Positions 43,140 through 50,868 of a stretch of DNA of 50,868 nt are shown one piece after another. The DNA is taken from NCBI GenBank assembly GCA_017474455.1, contig JAFVHP010000039.1:1-50868 (forward strand), in the 5' to 3' direction. The position numbers and the translations under genes were made by a program. Source of the DNA: Lachnospiraceae bacterium (GTDB lineage Bacteria > Bacillota > Clostridia > Lachnospirales > Lachnospiraceae). Under the pieces are notes generated by a model. It did no database searches. It saw nothing but the letters and a program-made list of their open reading frames with translations, and was not told where the DNA came from. The first letter of the stretch is position 1, and each line of letters opens with the position of its first letter.

Positions 43140-44498
43140 ATGGGCGGAACAGAGAACGCTGCAGATACAAAAGATAACATTTTCGAGAGCGGGAATATCC
43201 CGAAAATATATTTCAGCATCGCGATGCCGCTGACACTGTCCCTGCTGCTGAACGTCGTTTACGGTATCGTCGATACTTTCTTTGTGGCGAGGACGGGCAA
43301 TACCGATCTGGTGGCCGCTGTATCCCTGTGTGCCCCTGTGTTTACCTTCCAGATGGCCTTTGGCAATCTATTTGCCCAGGGCTCGTCGTCGCTGATCTCC
43401 CGGCTGCTGGGCGAGGACAAACGCGACAGGGTCTTTCACGTCAGTTCTTTCTGCTTCTATATCGCCATCGCGTCCGGTATCCTCATCGGTATTTTGCTCC
43501 TGCTGCTTCAGGGACCCGTACTCAGATTCCTTGGGACAAATGAAGCCACCTACGGCTATGCCCGGGATTATCTGCGGGTCATTGCAGCCGGCTCGCCTTT
43601 CGCGGTACTGACCTTTATCCATTCGAACCTGCTGCGCGCGGAAGGACTCTCCAAGGAGTCCATGATCGGGAGCGTAAGCGGCAGTATCGTCAATATCATC
43701 CTGGATCCGCTGTTCATCCCCCTCTGGGGCGCAGCGGGTGCGGCATTCGCGACAGTGCTGGGACATGTTTTCACGGACACGGTCCTGTTGATAATGGTCC
43801 GGAAGAAATCCCGGATCCTTTCCGTCAACCCCGCGCACATCCCGGTAACGGGATATGAACTGGGGCAGGTCATAGGTATCGGCGTTCCCGCTTCGCTCTC
43901 CAACGTAATGCTGATGTTTTCCACCATACTGACCAACCAGTTTCTTCTGCCCTATGGAAATGAAAGGATCGCTTCGCTCGGGATAGCCCACAGAGGCGTA
44001 ATGATCGCCAGTATGGTGATGACAGGTTTCACGTTCGGCGGCGCGCCGCTGTTCGGCTACTATTACGGCGCGAAGGACAGGAAGCGCCTGTCGGAAACAT
44101 ACCGTTTCGCGTTCCGCCTGATCACAGTCCTGGCCGTTTCCCTGAGCGTCGTGATCTTTGCCGCCGCGCCGATCTTTATACGCCTGTTCATGGATGACGC
44201 GGAGATCATCCGCCACGGCAGTTTTATACTCAGGAGCCATATCGCGACCATGGTCCTGGCGGGGCTGGTCTCCCTCTATTCCATCATCTTCCAGTCGACA
44301 GGCAAGATCAGGGCTTCCTTTTTCCTTAGCCTTGCCAGGCAGGGGCTGGTCTTTATCCCTGTCCTTCTGATAATGTCCCTGCTTTCCGGATATACCGGCA
44401 TCATCTTCGCCCAGCCGTTCACGGACGTGATCAGCCTGTTATGCGCGCTCATTCTCTTCAGGAGGATACTCTGGAAAGATTTCCATCCGAATGCCTGA
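43140..44498 (+). CDS. MATE family efflux transporter
   Basis: 452 residues with about 12 membrane helices and the MATE opening NIPKIYFSIAMPLTLSLLLNVVYGIVDTFFVARTGNTDLVAAVSL. Export substrate unknown. GGAGG precedes the start. Divergent from the Crp/Fnr regulator, which probably controls it. Confidence 0.93.
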   Translation: MGGTENAADTKDNIFESGNIPKIYFSIAMPLTLSLLLNVVYGIVDTFFVARTGNTDLVAAVSLCAPVFTFQMAFGNLFAQGSSSLISRLLGEDKRDRVFHVSSFCFYIAIASGILIGILLLLLQGPVLRFLGTNEATYGYARDYLRVIAAGSPFAVLTFIHSNLLRAEGLSKESMIGSVSGSIVNIILDPLFIPLWGAAGAAFATVLGHVFTDTVLLIMVRKKSRILSVNPAHIPVTGYELGQVIGIGVPASLSNVMLMFSTILTNQFLLPYGNERIASLGIAHRGVMIASMVMTGFTFGGAPLFGYYYGAKDRKRLSETYRFAFRLITVLAVSLSVVIFAAAPIFIRLFMDDAEIIRHGSFILRSHIATMVLAGLVSLYSIIFQSTGKIRASFFLSLARQGLVFIPVLLIMSLLSGYTGIIFAQPFTDVISLLCALILFRRILWKDFHPNA

Positions 44499-44552
44499 GC
44501 TTGTCCACAAGACGGTGGAAATTCCCGCCGAAGTGGACTAAACTGATTCATT

Positions 44553-46184
44553 ATGGAAATCACTCTGTTTGAAAAACTCTCTTTTTACTTAAGGATCCTG
44601 TTTATCGGCCTGGTGGTCGTTATACTGGCTGCTGTCCTGATCTATACCAGGACGCCGGCCGTACGTCTCATGGACGAGAGACAGAAGGCGCTGAACGCGG
44701 CCGCCGAAGGTGACTATGAGAAAGCGGCGGCGACGATGCAGGCCGCTGTCGATAAATACCCGGAGCTGCCGGCCGGCCATGAAGCCCTTTCACAGATCCT
44801 CCTGGGATGGGGGCAGGAACTGATCGCCGAAGGAGAGTTTGCCGAAGGCCTGGAAAAGCTCAAAGCCGGTGCGGATGCGTACAGTACAGTCCAGACAGCT
44901 GACAGCGCGGTCAGGGTCATTCTGGATGCGACTGTTCCGGAAACAGCCTCCGGAGCCATGAACGATGCCGGCTGCCGTGAACTGATGCAGCGCTGCCGGA
45001 TGGCGCAGGAAGCCTTCGACGATGTCCGGCTGGCGGAACGGGAAAAAGAGATCCTGTCCGTCTACATCCGTTCCATGATCGACGAATATGGTGATAAATC
45101 GGCTGTACTGAAGATCCGCGACAATCTTACGCAGGCGCTGGAAAGCGACAGGGAAGCCGTTCCGTTCGAACTGGACGCATACGCGGATGTATGCGCGTAT
45201 TACGCGGCTGAAAAGCGAAGATCGGTCAGCGAGGAAGATGAGCCTGTCGAGATCTACAGACAGATGAACCAGGCGGTGTATTTCCTGCACCAGTGGGCTG
45301 CCTGGCTGGACGATGAGGCGTCTGCGGAAGCGGAAGCCTTAAGGACAGATACGGCGGCGGACATGCATGTGAAGGCGGCCGCCCTTTCCGCGCTGGCGTC
45401 CGAATATGAGATAGAGCGTGCCGGCCTGATCGTCAAGAGCCAGGAACACATCGCGGCCAGGGAAGCAGCGGAAGAAGCGCTTCTTTCCGCAGGGGCCAAA
45501 GCGTCCTTCATTTCCTTCCAACTGAAATACGCGGATCACGGCGCCCGGCAGTACGCGATCGCACGCGCGATCCTGGATCATTCCGGATATGGGGAAGGCA
45601 GCAGTGTATACCAGATCAGGGACGGTGTAAACGATGACAGCACCCAGACCTGGCTGGTCGAAAAAGACCTTTCCGGCGGAGAATACAGACAACTCGTCTA
45701 TTCCGTCGACCTCTCACAACAGACGATCCGGCAGATACAATACCGCTATACGGAAAACGGCGAGGAAAAGCAGGAAGAGAGACAGACCGATCCCTTTGCC
45801 TATACCCCGTATCTCGGAAACGAAGCATTCGAGAATTATGTGGCGGCCGTTGAAGAGAGACTTTATGAGCTGCTTCCCGGCGTGATCAGGGCAGAAGAAA
45901 CTGAGGAGGAAGGATCAGAAGAGGAAACGGAAACCGCAGCCGGAACGGAAACCGACGCCGGAACGGAAATGTCCGGATCGGAAGTGACAAAGCCGGATGA
46001 CCTGTGGGCTTCTTTCCGTTATTATACGGACGGTACGGCGCCGGACGGCGAAACGACAGTCACGGGGCTGGCCTACTACCGCGCAGCCTGCCTCTTCGAG
46101 GACAGGTACCACGAGTTTATCGTGTTGGCAGATCAGAACGGAGGTTTTGATATCCGGGAAGTGAGTACGGAAAACGGTCAGTGA
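44553..46184 (+). CDS. Membrane-anchored TPR-like protein of unknown function
   Basis: 543 residues. One N-terminal membrane helix (about 13-31), then TPR-like helical repeats (about 43-110, ALNAAAEGDYEKAAATMQAAVDKYPELP), a long Ala/Glu-rich helical region to about 330, a beta-rich segment, an acidic low-complexity linker near 450-485 (EETEEEGSEEETETAAG) and a C-terminal mixed domain with KPDDLWASFRYYTDG. Predicted extracytoplasmic after the anchor. No family recognised. Independent gene between the MATE gene and tRNA-Pro. Confidence 0.7.
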   Translation: MEITLFEKLSFYLRILFIGLVVVILAAVLIYTRTPAVRLMDERQKALNAAAEGDYEKAAATMQAAVDKYPELPAGHEALSQILLGWGQELIAEGEFAEGLEKLKAGADAYSTVQTADSAVRVILDATVPETASGAMNDAGCRELMQRCRMAQEAFDDVRLAEREKEILSVYIRSMIDEYGDKSAVLKIRDNLTQALESDREAVPFELDAYADVCAYYAAEKRRSVSEEDEPVEIYRQMNQAVYFLHQWAAWLDDEASAEAEALRTDTAADMHVKAAALSALASEYEIERAGLIVKSQEHIAAREAAEEALLSAGAKASFISFQLKYADHGARQYAIARAILDHSGYGEGSSVYQIRDGVNDDSTQTWLVEKDLSGGEYRQLVYSVDLSQQTIRQIQYRYTENGEEKQEERQTDPFAYTPYLGNEAFENYVAAVEERLYELLPGVIRAEETEEEGSEEETETAAGTETDAGTEMSGSEVTKPDDLWASFRYYTDGTAPDGETTVTGLAYYRAACLFEDRYHEFIVLADQNGGFDIREVSTENGQ

Positions 46185-46203
46185 CTAGGTTCTCTGACCT
46201 TTA

Positions 46204-46232
46204 TTGACAGCACAGGAAAATTCCTGTATTAT
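46204..46232 (+). promoter_or_regulatory. Promoter of tRNA-Pro
   Basis: TTGACA (46204-46209), 17 bases, TATTAT (46227-46232). The spacer contains a CAGGAA-AA-TTCCTG inverted repeat at 46212-46225. Confidence 0.7.
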
Positions 46233-46270
46233 AATTGCACTGCGGGAACATCCGCAGAACCGAATATCGT

Positions 46271-46344
46271 CGAAGCGTGGCTCAGCTTGGTAGAGCGCTG
46301 CGTTCGGGACGCAGAGGTCGCGTGTTCGAATCACGTCGCTTCGA
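46271..46344 (+). tRNA. tRNA-Pro (anticodon CGG)
   Basis: 74 bases forming a full cloverleaf: acceptor CGAAGCG/CGCTTCG, D arm GCTC/GAGC, anticodon stem CTGCG/CGCAG with loop TTCGGGA (anticodon CGG) and T arm GCGTG-TTCGAAT-CACGT. CCA is not encoded. The 3' end is the probable attachment site of the adjacent integrated element, whose integrase gene ends inside the tRNA. Confidence 0.95.
46325..46344. other. Probable attachment site (tRNA-Pro 3' end)
   Basis: The integrase stop codon (46331-46333, minus strand) lies within the last 20 bases of the tRNA, so the element most likely recombined into this tRNA end and regenerated it. No second copy of this sequence is visible inside the window, so the far attachment site must be to the right of 50868. 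Confidence 0.6.
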
Positions 46345-47818
46345 GAGAGAGGAAGGTGCCTTCAGGCCTTGGTTTTACTGGCCTGGAGGCCTTTTCTTTT
46401 GACGTGAAAACAATGACTTTATCCCCTGTGTACTCACCCAAAATTGAGTGACCAGTGAGTGACCTGGTATTATCGCTCAAACTTTTGCTGTGCGTTTTTA
46501 CCTTTTCAACGATACCGGCATACTTATAACTGCCTTTATAAGTATAGTTTTCTAGGTTGACACGGGGACTGTGTCCCAACATCATACTTCTTTCAATTTC
46601 ATCAAATCCATACGGGATCAGTACATTGGAATTCAACGATTTCCGGAAGACATGGTTGTTGCTTCTTGCAAAATGAATGCCGGATTCTTTTTCAATCATC
46701 TTCATATGTCTTTCCAGAAAGCATCGGATAGAGTCTTTTGTTACGGGGATGCCGTTATCATCCGAAAACAGGTAGCCGTTTCTGGCATACTTTTTGCAGA
46801 TCTCGAGCAGCGGCCGGATTGCAGGATCTAAGTCCAGCGGAATATATCTGCCACCTTTGCTGATGCCCCGCTCATTCTTTGTCCACGGTACGATCTCAAA
46901 GGCCTGCGGTGCAGTATCCGTATGGTCATGTTTGATCTGGCTCTGGTGAACATGGAGGACATCGTCCTTGATATCGCTTACCATAAGAGCCGGATCTTCA
47001 CCAATACGGAGCCCAAGATAGGTGTTAAGCAGAATCGCTCTTGCGGATGTTTCCGATTCCACAAGCTTCCACATGTGATCCTGAATGATCTTGATGATCT
47101 CAGGAGAGAAGACTTCATAATCATCCTGGAAGATGTCGTCATTGTACTGAACAGGATCTTTCTTCTTCCTGTAGAATGAGCAGTCTTTTGCAAATGCAGA
47201 TGCCTGGACGCCAGCCAACGGATCATATTGTAAGATCCTTCTGGTAATTGCCTGACGGAATGCGCCATGCAGGACCTGCAGGGTTGTCTTCACATCGCTG
47301 TAGGTAAGACTTCTTTCCTGAATTCTGATCCTGATGTCATTACAGATCATGCTATCTGTCAGATCCTTCATGCCGGTCTTAAGCAGATCTTTACTTAATG
47401 TACGGTTGATACAATACCGCAGTGTGTTGGCTGTCTCCTGTGTGGTACCTTTAATCGATTTACGATATTCAAGTTCCCATTCGATCGCTTCATGCAGGGA
47501 GTTCAGTGCGTTTCCGGTATACAGGTCAAAAAGCTTCAGAATCATAGCCCTGTAAGATACGGCCTCTACTGCTTTCCGCGGGTTTCCGAAATATGTTTTA
47601 TAATTACCTTCTTTTGCTCCTTTCGAAATACATGTGATATTGCGCTTATGATGCTGAAGTACAAACTTTTCCTTAGCGGAATAGATCATTTCTTCCACCT
47701 TTTCAGCGCCTTCGACCTGCCTTAAGAGTAACATAAGATCTGCTGATGCGGTAGAAGCATCCTGTATGAGCTTCTGGCCGGTGCAGGCGGCCATGATATT
47801 TTGCTGACCAATCTTCAT
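46331..47818 (-). CDS. Tyrosine recombinase (site-specific integrase)
   Basis: 495 residues. N-terminal SAM-like core-binding region (about 70-200) then the catalytic domain with Arg271 (YLGLRIGED), His389-x-x-Arg392 (NHVFRKS), His416 (MLGHSPR) and the nucleophile Tyr425 (NLENYTY). Catalyses integration and excision of the element. GGAGG 9 bases upstream of ATG 47818. The gene abuts tRNA-Pro, the usual arrangement of tRNA-targeting islands. GC content is visibly lower than the left chromosome. Confidence 0.95.
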   Translation of the reverse strand: MKIGQQNIMAACTGQKLIQDASTASADLMLLLRQVEGAEKVEEMIYSAKEKFVLQHHKRNITCISKGAKEGNYKTYFGNPRKAVEAVSYRAMILKLFDLYTGNALNSLHEAIEWELEYRKSIKGTTQETANTLRYCINRTLSKDLLKTGMKDLTDSMICNDIRIRIQERSLTYSDVKTTLQVLHGAFRQAITRRILQYDPLAGVQASAFAKDCSFYRKKKDPVQYNDDIFQDDYEVFSPEIIKIIQDHMWKLVESETSARAILLNTYLGLRIGEDPALMVSDIKDDVLHVHQSQIKHDHTDTAPQAFEIVPWTKNERGISKGGRYIPLDLDPAIRPLLEICKKYARNGYLFSDDNGIPVTKDSIRCFLERHMKMIEKESGIHFARSNNHVFRKSLNSNVLIPYGFDEIERSMMLGHSPRVNLENYTYKGSYKYAGIVEKVKTHSKSLSDNTRSLTGHSILGEYTGDKVIVFTSKEKASRPVKPRPEGTFLSLEAT

Positions 47819-47860
47819 GGCCGCTTTACCTCCTTTCTGATAGGTTTTCGTATATATTCA

Positions 47861-48604
47861 TTAGCTGTTGGAATCTGTCATCAGCTTTCTTTCGATCAGA
47901 TCCATGTCATAATGCTGGGGGATGATATTATTGAAACTGTTACGTCTCAAGGATCCATCCTTTTTCCTTGCGGCAGCTTCCTCACACCATTGCGAAACGG
48001 TTGCTATATTCAGGCAGCCGAAGTATGAATTGCGGATAATACGGTTGATGGTCTCATCAACCATATCCCTTGAATACCTGGCACATAGATGTTTGTACTC
48101 AGTATCCGTCAGTGTCTCTTTGCCTAAAGTGAACAGAGGTTCACTATCACTGCACTTTCCTGAACTATCTTTACCTGTACTGACCTGCGGATCCAGAATG
48201 TCTCCAGGAAGTACGTCGAAACCCGCAGAAACAGCGGCTTTTTCTGAACTGCAGGAACAGTTGTTATGCTTTTCAACCTCATACTTGCTACGGACCTGTT
48301 GCAGCTGATCATGGTAGATGCTTTGATGGAACCGGTCACTTTTGATCCTGTTCATGTCATTCCAATGACGGATCCATGCAGTACAGCACTCCGGATCGAG
48401 CGGCAGGATGTATTCGTTGTCGATGAGTTTTTGAATACTATCCCGGCGTACATTGATCTTCCTCCTTGCAAGCTCAGCCTCAACTGCACCTTCATCATCA
48501 GCTTCCAACACCATAAGGTGATACAGCGCCTGCGCTGATGTAGGCATAGTAAGGAATTGCGATGTCGCACATACATCTTTTGAAGTCATTCTTCTGTTAG
48601 CCAT
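47861..48604 (-). CDS. Replication initiator/replisome-organiser-like protein of the element
   Basis: 247 residues. N terminus MANRRMTSKDVCATSQFLTMPTSAQALYHLMVLEADDEG resembles phage replisome organisers and DnaD-like replication proteins; a Ser/Cys-rich linker (about 110-150) precedes a C-terminal helical domain. It probably loads replication proteins when the element circularises. A GGAG ribosome binding site overlaps the end of the next gene. Confidence 0.65.
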   Translation of the reverse strand: MANRRMTSKDVCATSQFLTMPTSAQALYHLMVLEADDEGAVEAELARRKINVRRDSIQKLIDNEYILPLDPECCTAWIRHWNDMNRIKSDRFHQSIYHDQLQQVRSKYEVEKHNNCSCSSEKAAVSAGFDVLPGDILDPQVSTGKDSSGKCSDSEPLFTLGKETLTDTEYKHLCARYSRDMVDETINRIIRNSYFGCLNIATVSQWCEEAAARKKDGSLRRNSFNNIIPQHYDMDLIERKLMTDSNS

Positions 48605-48608
48605 TTTT

Positions 48609-49136
48609 TCACTCCTGCCGGGATCTCTTTATTACTAAGTTTTCGCCTTGTATGGACGAAATATCCGGATCTCTTAAAGTCGGTTCTGAAACCGCACTGT
48701 TTCCAATACTTTCCATATTCAAAATGCTGACATACCCATCATCAGGGCTTCCGCGAGATCGCCGTTTGTATCCGGCGTTCTTTTTCCTGCGCACGATAAC
48801 GGAACATATGTGACAATATTTACTGCGCGGAGACGTCGGTACAAACTTGCTTCCGCATTCAACACATCTTATTAGCTGTCGGTCTTTATAGATTGAACTT
48901 TCCAATATCTTATCCAATGGAAGCACACAATCCTGAAACCATCGGCAGATAATATGTAGCGATATTGCCTGCGGACAGCGATCATAGTTCAGAGCTATGC
49001 AGTTTCTATCAACATAATTACAACATTCGTTCCTTATTAGCTTTCCGACACTACGTTTCTGTCCATCGGTTATTGGATACAGAGACCCATTCGCTTTCCT
49101 TCGGATCGGCAGCAATGTTTTATAAATATTGATCAT
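48609..49136 (-). CDS. Cysteine-rich VLP domain protein
   Basis: 175 residues. Matches the Cys_rich_VLP pattern: LIRNECCNYVDRNCIALN, ICRWFQDCVLPLD and a later zinc-finger-like CVECGSKFVPTSPRSKYCHIC with an RRKKNAGYKRR basic stretch. The family is carried by integrative elements of Firmicutes; function unknown, probably nucleic-acid binding. AAAGGAG lies about 12 bases before the start. Confidence 0.82.
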   Translation of the reverse strand: MINIYKTLLPIRRKANGSLYPITDGQKRSVGKLIRNECCNYVDRNCIALNYDRCPQAISLHIICRWFQDCVLPLDKILESSIYKDRQLIRCVECGSKFVPTSPRSKYCHICSVIVRRKKNAGYKRRSRGSPDDGYVSILNMESIGNSAVSEPTLRDPDISSIQGENLVIKRSRQE

Positions 49137-49193
49137 TTTTTCTATTTACTCCTTTACTTACTTGGTGCGTACTTCTTTCGGTATCCCTGAAGG

Positions 49194-49245
49194 AAAAAAC
49201 AAGGGGCCGAAACATTCACAGTTAGCTGTGATTGCTTCGACCCCT
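49194..49245 (-). terminator. Terminator after the LexA-type repressor gene
   Basis: GGGGCCGAA (49203-49211) pairs with TTCGACCCC (49236-49244), with an inner CACAG/CTGTG stem; on the minus strand it is followed by TTGTTTTTTCC. A second small hairpin (CACACC/GGTGTG, 49258-49275) precedes it on the minus strand. The 229 bases between 49137 and 49365 hold only these structures. Confidence 0.75.
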
Positions 49246-49365
49246 AGTGGCCCTTACCACACCCCGAGTGGTGTGACGTTTTCATTATCAAATTGTTATA
49301 GAAATATCAGTATTTTTGTTGTACTTGAATATTTATTATTTCATAATTGTGTTTACTTCCTTCTG

Positions 49366-49983
49366 TTACAGAGCCTTAATGACATGTTTGGCTACACCTT
49401 GTATCGACAACTCATTAACTAGGATTCTCTTGCCAGGATATATCGCTTCATTGGCATATTTGAGAACCACTTTTTTTGTTTTCTTGTCGATACCACTATA
49501 GATCTTCAATGTGTTTTCGCCGTTTTCATCCAAAGCGACAACGATGTCACCAATCTCACAGGCCGGTTGTTTTTGAATCAGGACCAGATCCCCTTCAGAA
49601 ATTTTTTTATCCTCCATGGAATCACCGACTGCCCGGAGCAGGTAAAACTCACCCTTACCAAAGATGGCTTCCGGAAGGCTGATATACATTTCAACCTGTT
49701 CTTCCTCCGCTTCCGGATCACCGCATCGAATGCTGCCGACCAGGGGGGCTGAGAAATACCCTGTCTGCGTCTTGTCGATTTTGGGAAGGTTGGTAATCTT
49801 ACCATTCTCGTATGACAGTATACCCTGTTTATTCATCTCTACCAGATATTTATATCCACTGGCAGGAGAGAGCCCTACCGCAGAGGCAATCTCACGAGTA
49901 GTAGGCGTTGAGTGATGCTGCCTGTAATGGTTCCCAATATAGTTACTGATTTGCTCCATGATCTTAATACTCTTGCTGCGCAT
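49366..49983 (-). CDS. LexA/S24-type repressor
   Basis: 205 residues. N-terminal winged HTH (about 5-70) and C-terminal S24 domain with Ser122 (GDSMEDKKI) and Lys160 (NTLKIYSG), the self-cleavage dyad. The expected cleavage bond reads Cys87-Gly88 (GSIRCGDP) rather than Ala-Gly. It is either the cell's LexA carried here or, more likely, the element's own SOS-sensitive repressor. Promoter and operator lie immediately upstream. Confidence 0.85.
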   Translation of the reverse strand: MRSKSIKIMEQISNYIGNHYRQHHSTPTTREIASAVGLSPASGYKYLVEMNKQGILSYENGKITNLPKIDKTQTGYFSAPLVGSIRCGDPEAEEEQVEMYISLPEAIFGKGEFYLLRAVGDSMEDKKISEGDLVLIQKQPACEIGDIVVALDENGENTLKIYSGIDKKTKKVVLKYANEAIYPGKRILVNELSIQGVAKHVIKAL

Positions 49984-50011
49984 ACTCAGTACCTTTATTA
50001 TTTTCTATTGG

Positions 50012-50024
50012 AAGCAATTTGCTT
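50012..50024. promoter_or_regulatory. Palindromic operator of the LexA-type gene
   Basis: AAGCAATTTGCTT, a 13-base perfect palindrome, lies at about +3 to +15 of the minus-strand transcript. It is not the B. subtilis-type GAAC-N4-GTTC box, consistent with an element-specific repressor. Confidence 0.55.
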
Positions 50025-50033
50025 ACGATAGAT

Positions 50034-50061
50034 ATTATACACAGGTCCTTGATAAATGCAA
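50034..50061 (-). promoter_or_regulatory. Promoter of the LexA-type gene
   Basis: On the minus strand TTGCAT (50056-50061), 16 bases, TATAAT (50034-50039) preceded by TGTG. Transcription starts about 50027, next to the palindrome. Confidence 0.65.
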
Positions 50062-50291
50062 TAAGGTAATAATAGTTTTTTGAAATATCTTGGATTTATG
50101 ATCATTATTCAAGACAGGAATTCATATTATTAGTAGTTGAGAGCTACTATGTAAAGGGTGGTTTCTGCCACCTAATACATATGACTGCGGCTCATTTGTG
50201 GTGAATGGAAAGCAGTTATAGGAAAGGAGCGTAAAACAGGCGCAGACCTCTAACTGCAAAGCATTATATCACAAAAAGGAGAGCCAAGCTT
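50062..50291 (+). other. Long non-coding leader before tnpV
   Basis: No gene. It contains TAGTAG/CTACTA and GGTGG/CCACC inverted repeats (about 50130-50172) and a seven-codon ORF at 50181 (MTAAHLW) without a clear ribosome binding site. Leaders of this form precede antibiotic-resistance or mobile-element genes and may work by attenuation; that is inference. Confidence 0.4.
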
Positions 50292-50819
50292 ATGAAATCG
50301 CTTTTTGAAGAAATGGGCGGCACATACCGCCAGGAGGGAGACTACCTTCTCCCGAACCTGTCCCTGCCACCAGACACCGAGGAATACCCTCTTGGCAAAT
50401 ATGGCCGGATGCGGCAGCAATACTTAAAGGAACACCGCCGCGCCCTGTATTCCAGCCTGATGCTGGAGGGGACGCTGATAAAGCACCTTGCGGAGATCGA
50501 CCGCTCCTGTAATGACCGGCTGGAGATCATCGAGAAAGCCCTGATAAAACAGGAGGGCGTGACCGAAGCCCTCAAGGCCGCCGATCAGATGGGATGGGTG
50601 CGCCGCTGCAATTCGATCCGCAGCCGTGCGGAGGAAGTCATCCTGGCAGAACTTTGTATACGCCTAAAGAGAATGCCCGTTACCGGCTTTGATGCTGATA
50701 ACGGGCATTTTTTCGTTTATTCTTCGTCCATGTCTTCCGCATCGAGCAGTTTTTTCAGGGCTTCGACAGGCGGAAGTGCCTTCTTCAATTCTTCAGACAT
50801 ATCCTTGGAGGTCTTATAG
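50292..50819 (+). CDS. TnpV family transposon protein, apparent C-terminal frameshift
   Basis: The first 121 residues match TnpV of Tn4451-type and other Firmicutes elements (MKSLFEEMGGTYRQEGDYLLPNLSLPPD, EHRRALYSSLMLEGTL, IDRSCNDRLEII, EEVILAEL). After Leu121 the frame changes: without one T in the TTT at 50653-50655 the product would end at a TAA (50665-50667), just before the terminator. As written, the frame runs through the terminator and antisense to the neighbouring gene for 50 more codons. AAAAGGAG precedes the start. Function of TnpV is not known in detail. Confidence 0.75.
   Translation: MKSLFEEMGGTYRQEGDYLLPNLSLPPDTEEYPLGKYGRMRQQYLKEHRRALYSSLMLEGTLIKHLAEIDRSCNDRLEIIEKALIKQEGVTEALKAADQMGWVRRCNSIRSRAEEVILAELCIRLKRMPVTGFDADNGHFFVYSSSMSSASSSFFRASTGGSAFFNSSDISLEVL
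50672..50713 (+). terminator. Terminator of tnpV
   Basis: AATGCCCGTTA pairs perfectly with TAACGGGCATT (50699-50709) and is followed by a run of T to 50713. It lies inside the extended TnpV frame, supporting the view that the intended stop is at 50665-50667. It may also terminate the convergent nuclease gene. Confidence 0.82.
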
Positions 50820-50868
50820 GTTGCGACGCCCATCGGCTTTGTATAATCCTGGATCACATAGTCCACGA
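50717..50868 (-). CDS. C-terminal end of a probable DUF1016/YhcG-type nuclease (partial)
   Basis: The last 50 codons of a minus-strand gene that continues beyond the window. It reads VDYVIQDYTKPMGVATYKTS followed by a short acidic tail through ALPPVEALKKLL and DMDEE. The YALxxxxxPMGVAxY...LPxxExLxxxL arrangement recalls the C terminus of PDDEXK nuclease/DUF1016 proteins often found in defence or mobile islands. The active site is outside the window, so this is tentative. Confidence 0.5.
   Translation of the reverse strand, partial: VDYVIQDYTKPMGVATYKTSKDMSEELKKALPPVEALKKLLDAEDMDEE

Noticed and set aside
46345-50868. Second copy of the tRNA-Pro 3' end marking the right edge of the element
   Set aside because: No matching sequence was seen by eye inside the window, so the edge is presumed to lie further right.

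Overview
The window looks like chromosome from an anaerobic, gut-type member of the Clostridia, most likely Lachnospiraceae. This is inferred from gene content: a rubrerythrin with no oxygen-respiration genes, several MATE exporters, a glycoside hydrolase 3 with swapped domains, a compact pilus/secretion cluster, and a mobile island carrying TnpV and a cysteine-rich VLP protein. The chromosomal part is GC-rich with strong third-position GC. That bias creates long spurious antisense ORFs, which were left out. No species is claimed.

Layout. 1-734 is non-coding and repetitive: seven 52-bp tandem units, then 9/18-bp and roughly 11-bp repeats. 735-7842 holds a MATE exporter facing a minus-strand operon of MBOAT acyltransferase, SGNH-like partner and GH3 glycosidase. 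7972-10654 holds a tyrosine phosphatase, a polyprenyl sugar transferase lacking its catalytic domain, an MBL-fold hydrolase and the stub of a lipase gene. 10632-17161 is a probable catabolic locus: a LacI-type repressor divergent from an amidohydrolase, with a textbook LacI/CcpA-type operator between them, then a sugar isomerase-like TIM barrel, a substrate-binding lipoprotein and an M24 peptidase. 17257-22873 runs from an orphan HPt protein and a transglutaminase-like lipoprotein into a type II secretion/type IV pilus-like cluster (GspF, four small membrane or pilin-like proteins, a PilT-like ATPase with an altered Walker A motif). A 175-bp imperfect palindrome interrupts that cluster.

22882-30391 is mostly housekeeping: mnmA, plsY, gamma-carbonic anhydrase, GNAT, rubrerythrin, cation efflux, MscS, glycosyltransferase and HD hydrolase. 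30472-34687 has a serine hydrolase and two divergent MATE genes. 34826-42328 contains a strongly expressed-looking Gfo/Idh/MocA oxidoreductase, an M32 carboxypeptidase, a D,D-carboxypeptidase, a cysteine-rich protein and a PrsW protease. It ends with a two-gene unit that fits the beta and alpha subunits of a C-glycoside deglycosidase. With the oxidoreductase this could form an oxidise-then-cleave route for plant C-glycosides such as puerarin-type compounds. 42360-44498 is a Crp/Fnr regulator divergent from a MATE exporter, with a CRP-like site placed to control both.

From the tRNA-Pro(CGG) gene at 46271 to the right edge lies a lower-GC integrated element. Its tyrosine recombinase ends inside the tRNA 3' end, followed by a DnaD-like replication protein, a cysteine-rich VLP protein, a LexA/S24 repressor with its own palindromic operator, a TnpV gene with an apparent 1-base frameshift, and the tail of a probable DUF1016/YhcG-type nuclease. 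The far end of the element is outside the window.
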